From positions 1 to 25,419 of the forward strand of contig JBKHDD010000057.1 in the NCBI GenBank assembly GCA_046541515.1: a stretch of DNA of 25,419 bases. The letters are read 5' to 3'. Shown here piece by piece: positions 21,769 through 25,419 of this stretch. Position 1 is the stretch's first letter. Each line of letters opens with the position of its first letter. This DNA comes from CAYFVR01 sp046541515 (lineage in GTDB: Bacteria > Desulfobacterota > Desulfobacteria > Desulfobacterales > Desulfococcaceae). The notes beneath the pieces are model-generated. The model did no database searches and was not told the origin of the DNA. It worked only from the letters and a program-made list of their open reading frames with translations. The translations under genes were made by a program, and so were the position numbers.

Positions 21769-22872
21769 CTACCGATCGGGAAACAGCCGCCGGATGTCCG
21801 CCTCGTTGGCCGAGCAGACGCCGCGTTCGGTGATGAAGCCGGTCACCAGCCGCGCCGGGGTCACGTCGAAGGCGAAATTGCCGGCCGGGCTGGATTCCGG
21901 CGGCACCAGCACGCTGCGGACCGCGCCGTCGGCGTCCCGGCCCTGGATGAAGCGAATTTCGTCCGGATTCCGTTCCTCGATGGGGATTTCCGCCACGCCG
22001 TCGCGCAATGTCCAGTCGAAGGTGGTGGACGGCAGGGCCACGTAGAACGGAACGTCGTTGTCCCGGGCCGCCAGCGCCTTGAGATAGGTGCCGATTTTGT
22101 TGGCCACGTCGCCGGTGTGGGTGGTGCGGTCGGTGCCGGTGACGACCATGTCCACCAGCCCGTGCTGCATCAGGTGACCGCCGGCGTTGTCGGTGATCAC
22201 GGTGTGGGCGATCCCGGCTTTGCCCAGTTCCCAGGCGGTCAGCCGCGCGCCCTGATTCAGCGGCCGGGTTTCGTCCACCCAGACGTGGATGTCGATGCCC
22301 GCCGCGTGGGCGGCGTACATCGGCGCGGTGGCCGTCCCCCACTCCACGCAGGCAAGCCAGCCGGCGTTGCAATGGGTGAGCAGGTGGACCGTGCCGCCGT
22401 TCTTTTTCTCGCCGAGCGCCCGAATCAGCGGCAGGCCGTGGTCGCCGATGAGGCGGCAGTTCTCCGCCTCCATCTCCGCCACCTCCTCCGCGCCGCGCCG
22501 GGCGATCTTTATCATCTCGGCGCGGTTCCGGCCCTCCAGGACCCGGGGCGCGAGGAAATCCACCGCCCAGGCCAGGTTCACCGCCGTGGGCCGGGCCGCC
22601 TTGAGCCGTTCGAACTCCCGCACCAGGTATTCCTGGGGAACGGGGTCCGCCGGAGCGTTGGTCACGATGAGAAACACGCCCCAGGCGGCGGTCGCGCCAA
22701 TGAGCGGGGCGCCGCGGACATACATTTCCTGGATGGCGCGGATGATGTCGTCCAAATTTTCCAGATCGGCAATTATCATTTCGTGCGGCAGCATCCGCTG
22801 GTCGATTACCTGGACGGTCCGGCCGTCTTCGCCAAGCCAGATGGGTCGCATGTCTTTTCCGTCAACCTTCAT
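21769..22872 (-). CDS. mtnA: S-methyl-5-thioribose-1-phosphate isomerase
   Basis: The 367-residue protein belongs to the eIF2B-like isomerase family, which converts methylthioribose-1-phosphate to methylthioribulose-1-phosphate in methylthioadenosine salvage. Visible motifs are VRGAPLIGATAAWGV (52-66), LLTHCNAGWLACVEWGT (catalytic C168), ETRPLNQGARLTAWEL, VITDNAGGHLM and GTDRTTHTGDVANKIGTY (catalytic D248). The active site is intact, though NAGGHLM replaces the more common NMAAHLM. I chose the ATG at 22872 because homology begins there; the frame stays open to 22989, but that part contains a strong hairpin. In-frame ATGs at 22884 and 22905 remain possible. No mtnB, mtnC, mtnD or mtnK gene is nearby, so it may serve a shortened MTA shunt or a pathway encoded elsewhere. 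It is transcribed alone. Confidence 0.88.
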   Translation of the reverse strand: MKVDGKDMRPIWLGEDGRTVQVIDQRMLPHEMIIADLENLDDIIRAIQEMYVRGAPLIGATAAWGVFLIVTNAPADPVPQEYLVREFERLKAARPTAVNLAWAVDFLAPRVLEGRNRAEMIKIARRGAEEVAEMEAENCRLIGDHGLPLIRALGEKKNGGTVHLLTHCNAGWLACVEWGTATAPMYAAHAAGIDIHVWVDETRPLNQGARLTAWELGKAGIAHTVITDNAGGHLMQHGLVDMVVTGTDRTTHTGDVANKIGTYLKALAARDNDVPFYVALPSTTFDWTLRDGVAEIPIEERNPDEIRFIQGRDADGAVRSVLVPPESSPAGNFAFDVTPARLVTGFITERGVCSANEADIRRLFPDR

Positions 22873-22958
22873 GGGAATATCCATTTCCTTCGGTGGGATT
22901 GTCATTGTTGGCCTGTGGCGAAGGTAGGGAATTTTGGCGGGAAAAGCAAGGTGAAAGG

Positions 22959-22985
22959 CCGCCGGGTTCGCGGTGAACCCGGCGG
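22959..22985 (-). terminator. Strong hairpin, probable terminator after the dockerin gene
   Basis: An 11-bp perfect stem (CCGCCGGGTTC/GAACCCGGCGG) encloses a 5-nt loop. It lies 53 nt downstream of the stop of the minus-strand gene at 23039-24487 and about 90 nt before the mtnA start. On the minus strand it is followed by a pyrimidine-rich but imperfect T stretch (CCTTTCACCTTGCTTTTCC). A leader structure for mtnA is the alternative. Confidence 0.5.
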
Positions 22986-23038
22986 GCATGGATTGCGGAC
23001 AGGTTGGCGATTTGCGGGAATGAAAGAACGCGGCCGAA

Positions 23039-24487
23039 TTATTGGCGGAGCCGCGCCACTTTCTGAAGAACGTAGATCGCGTCGATGATTCCGATTCGGT
23101 CGTCGCCGTTCACATCCGCGTCCGTGAAGACATCGCCGGAAGACACGCCAACCGCCGCCTGGAGTGCGAGAACGGCGTCCTCCAAGTTGACTCCATCCCG
23201 ATGGTTCACGTCGCCTTTTTCAAACGCTCCACTTCGAAGGCGTTCGTAAAAATCACTGGCCTGCTGTATGCTGGTCGTTCTATCCAAATATTGATCGGGA
23301 TTGGCGGGATCGATTCGGCAAATCAAAGGGAGAGTAAACGAGCCGAGCCCCGAAGCATACGGATACCATTCCGTGCTTTCATCTACGTCACAAAACCAAG
23401 GGATGAATCCGTTCAGTATCGCATCGCGGATTGGCGGATCATTGCTTTCGCAAACGGTCTCCTTCATGTATTGGCAATTGGGGCACGTAGGTCTTCCAGC
23501 CATCAGCAATATGCTTTTCCCCTGCGCCAACGCCAAAGAGACCGCCTCCGATTTGGATGTTGCCCAAATCAATTTTCCGATCCCGCCCTCGCAAACGCCT
23601 TCGACGTAACTGATCGGCGCCACCGGGGCATCCGGAACGTCATCTCTCCAACCAAAATGGGGGTCATCTCCCCGCTCCATTTCAGCGTCCGACAAATTGT
23701 AAAAACCGTAATAAATAAAAGTTTTTTGATCGGCCCAAGTCACATCAACATGATACCAATTCCCGCACAGATAAACCATATTCCACGCATGATCCATCGC
23801 CTCGCTGTTGACGATTCGCGCCGGAACCCCAGATTCTTCAAGCATTTTGTACATAAGCAACGAGTACCCTTGACATACCGTCTTCCCCAGAAACAAAGCG
23901 GAATACGCGCTTCTTTCCTCTTTGGAATAATCGTATTCCACATGGTTAGCGATCCAATCATGGATCGCCTTTTCTTTTTCTTCATCATTCATGCCTGAAG
24001 TTATTATGGTCTCAAGTATTTCATCGACCCTTTGGTTGACCTGCTCTTCTTGCGAATAGGTGGCCACATAAGTGAAACCCAATGAATAGGTCGCATTTCC
24101 GCTTGAAAGATAGATGGGTTGCCACGATTTTCCCACAATGGAATATTTGAGATAATCATTCCCAGTTCGCGCATCTTCCATCGCCTGCAAAACAATTCCC
24201 TCCGCATCGTTGGCTTGGAAATTCCACTGAATGGTAATTTGAAGATGATCGTTTCGAGATTGATAATTCTGCCGCAAATAATCAACGAGACAATCATAGG
24301 AAGTGCATGTGTACTGTCTGGAAGATCGTGTTGAATGGCTCGGAAAATTCAAATCTTCCGGATCGACGAGTCCGCGATAAGCCGGATTGATCCAAAAAGA
24401 ATCGGATAAATTTTGAGCCGTTACGGGATAAGAGAAACCGGAAATCAACAATATTGCAAGAAAACAAAGCCCGTATCTTTTAACCAC
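23039..24487 (-). CDS. Secreted transglutaminase-like / thioredoxin-like / dockerin fusion protein
   Basis: The 482-residue precursor has a signal peptide (cut near VTA-Q, residue 24). A transglutaminase-like cysteine-protease domain at about 165-260 has Cys in GKTVCQGYS (C205), His in MDHAWNMVY (H233) and Asp in WYHVDVTWAD (D248), so the triad is complete. A thioredoxin-like segment at about 305-410 contains RPTCPNC (C335, C338). A C-terminal type I dockerin (425-476) has two calcium-loop repeats, GDVNHRDGVNLEDAVLAL and ADVNGDDRIGIIDAIYVL. It is exported, and probably attached to a cohesin-bearing partner or cell surface; no cohesin gene is seen. The start is GTG with GAGGAGG seven nt upstream. 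Codon use and composition are clearly more AT-rich than the neighbours, suggesting recent transfer. Substrate unknown. Confidence 0.82.
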   Translation of the reverse strand: MVKRYGLCFLAILLISGFSYPVTAQNLSDSFWINPAYRGLVDPEDLNFPSHSTRSSRQYTCTSYDCLVDYLRQNYQSRNDHLQITIQWNFQANDAEGIVLQAMEDARTGNDYLKYSIVGKSWQPIYLSSGNATYSLGFTYVATYSQEEQVNQRVDEILETIITSGMNDEEKEKAIHDWIANHVEYDYSKEERSAYSALFLGKTVCQGYSLLMYKMLEESGVPARIVNSEAMDHAWNMVYLCGNWYHVDVTWADQKTFIYYGFYNLSDAEMERGDDPHFGWRDDVPDAPVAPISYVEGVCEGGIGKLIWATSKSEAVSLALAQGKSILLMAGRPTCPNCQYMKETVCESNDPPIRDAILNGFIPWFCDVDESTEWYPYASGLGSFTLPLICRIDPANPDQYLDRTTSIQQASDFYERLRSGAFEKGDVNHRDGVNLEDAVLALQAAVGVSSGDVFTDADVNGDDRIGIIDAIYVLQKVARLRQ

Positions 24488-24599
24488 TATCGCCCTCCTC
24501 TCTTTCTAAAAATCAGAAAAAAAACCAAGCTCCCGAAGCACATCAATTTTCCAAGCAAATATCGTTCCCATTCCGCAAAAAAATTATCCTTCCATAATA

Positions 24600-24627
24600 T
24601 TTATACTCCAATCCATTTCACAGTTAA
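24600..24627 (-). promoter_or_regulatory. Candidate promoter of the dockerin fusion gene
   Basis: On the minus strand TTAACT (-35, four of six consensus bases) is followed after 16 bp by TATAAA (-10, five of six). It lies in the 203-bp AT-rich gap (24488-24690), about 110 bp before the GTG start. The gap holds no gene. Confidence 0.35.
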
Positions 24628-24690
24628 TCAACCAAACGAAAGGAAGGACATTTTTTGTAAAATAGTGCCGAAATTTTGCCGCTTTCCTTC

Positions 24691-25419
24691 TCACCCCGCA
24701 AACAACCCCACCCGCTCAAACCCCTCCACATCCACCAGCCCCCGATCCGTCAGTTTCAGCGAGGGAATCACCGGCAGGGCCAGAAAGCCCAGGGTCATGA
24801 AGGGATCGTGGAGGGTCGAGCCCAGTTCGTGGGCGGCGGCGATGAGGGCGTCGAGTTTTTGGCGGACGGTTTCCATGGGCTCGGGCGACATGAGGCCGGC
24901 GATGGGCAGGGGGAGTTGGGCGCGGACTTCGCCGTCGGCGACCACGACCATCCCGCCGCCCATGCGGACCACGGCGGAAAGGGCCGCCTTCATGTCGCCG
25001 TCGTCCGCCCCGGCGACCACGATATTGTGGGAATCGTGCGCCACCGTGGACGCCAGAGCCCCTTTCCGAAGTCCCAGTCCCTTCACGAAAGCGCGACCGG
25101 TTCGGCTTTTCCCGCTGTATCGCTCCACCACCGCGATCTTCAGCAGGTCCCGGGCGGGGTCGGCCACGGCCTTCCCGTCGCGAATCGCGGCGTCCAGGGC
25201 AAGGTGCTCCGTGACGATCTGATCCGGAACGATGCCGATGCAACGGACCCGGGGTCCCTCGGCCGGGATCTCAAACGACACCGTTTCCGGAGAAACGTTC
25301 ATGGCCCCAGGCGCTTCGGCGGCCGCGGGCCAGGATATTTCGTCTGCGGGACGACCGTTTTCCGCCGCAAGCGCGCCGCCGCAGTAGACCTGTTCGGCGA
25401 AGGGCGCGTCGAGGTCGCC
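24691..25419 (-). CDS. ade: Adenine deaminase, C-terminal part (gene continues beyond the window)
   Basis: The minus-strand frame is open from the window edge to its TGA, giving 242 residues that match the C-terminal domain of the amidohydrolase-family adenine deaminase, which converts adenine to hypoxanthine and ammonia in purine salvage. Diagnostic segments are DLLKIAVVERYSGKSRTGRA, FVKGLGLRKGALASTVAHDS, HNIVVAG, LPLPIAGLMS, LHDPFMTLGFLALPVIP and the close LTDRGLVDVEGFE. The metal-binding amidohydrolase core lies outside the window. The Met at 25302 is internal, because the frame upstream (VYCGGALAAENGR) resembles the strand where these proteins resume after the barrel. About 570 residues are usual for the whole enzyme, so over half is missing here. 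No truncation or frameshift is visible in the part seen. Confidence 0.88.
   Translation of the reverse strand, partial: GDLDAPFAEQVYCGGALAAENGRPADEISWPAAAEAPGAMNVSPETVSFEIPAEGPRVRCIGIVPDQIVTEHLALDAAIRDGKAVADPARDLLKIAVVERYSGKSRTGRAFVKGLGLRKGALASTVAHDSHNIVVAGADDGDMKAALSAVVRMGGGMVVVADGEVRAQLPLPIAGLMSPEPMETVRQKLDALIAAAHELGSTLHDPFMTLGFLALPVIPSLKLTDRGLVDVEGFERVGLFAG

Overview
The window is a 25.4 kb piece of a GC-rich bacterial chromosome with dense gene packing. The most likely source is Desulfobacterota (the former Deltaproteobacteria). This is inferred from several gene types occurring together: an AhbB-type siroheme decarboxylase subunit (the alternative heme route of sulfate reducers and relatives), a HAO-like octaheme cytochrome c, a stand-alone HsdR-N-like protein with a cysteine tail, a HEAT/cNMP/PilZ fusion and several CxxCxxCC (YkgJ) proteins. 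An outer membrane is certain because an Omp85 barrel protein and a TamB-like protein are encoded. No rRNA, tRNA or CRISPR array was seen.

Layout. 0.1-0.7 kb: a 596-bp element bounded by 18-bp inverted repeats that carries only the N-terminal half of an ISAzo13-like transposase. 0.9-3.9 kb: three YkgJ-family proteins and an SDR-fold protein with a degraded active site; two of the YkgJ genes overlap by ATGA. 3.97-4.23 kb: a 240-bp non-coding element with 18-bp terminal inverted repeats, near-perfect flanking direct repeats and a REP-like hairpin; a relative of its core recurs at 21.7 kb. 4.2-6.0 kb: a dGTPase-like HD hydrolase and a divergent HsdR-N-like protein. 6.1-14.1 kb: a two-gene tamB-tamA operon on the minus strand, with a 1720-residue TamB and an Omp85 protein carrying seven POTRA-like units. 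14.5-17.9 kb: a 1129-residue HEAT/cyclic-nucleotide/PilZ protein. 18.1-19.8 kb: a periplasmic octaheme HAO-like cytochrome. 19.8-21.6 kb: ahbB translationally coupled to a B12-type radical SAM gene. 21.8-22.9 kb: mtnA. 23.0-24.5 kb: an AT-richer gene for a secreted transglutaminase/thioredoxin-like/dockerin protein, probably acquired. 24.7 kb to the end: the C-terminal part of adenine deaminase, running off the window.

How the parts fit. tamB-tamA form one envelope-biogenesis unit. The octaheme cytochrome faces a heme-biosynthesis pair tail to tail, so heme supply and a heme-rich enzyme lie side by side, but no functional link is shown. The best candidates for something undescribed are the two related hairpin repeats (one packaged as a MITE-like element), the mini-element with the HTH-only transposase, the ahbB-coupled radical SAM enzyme, and the two multidomain fusions. 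I did not see a clear multi-gene defence or biosynthetic system. All family calls rest on reading motifs by eye; no database search was run.
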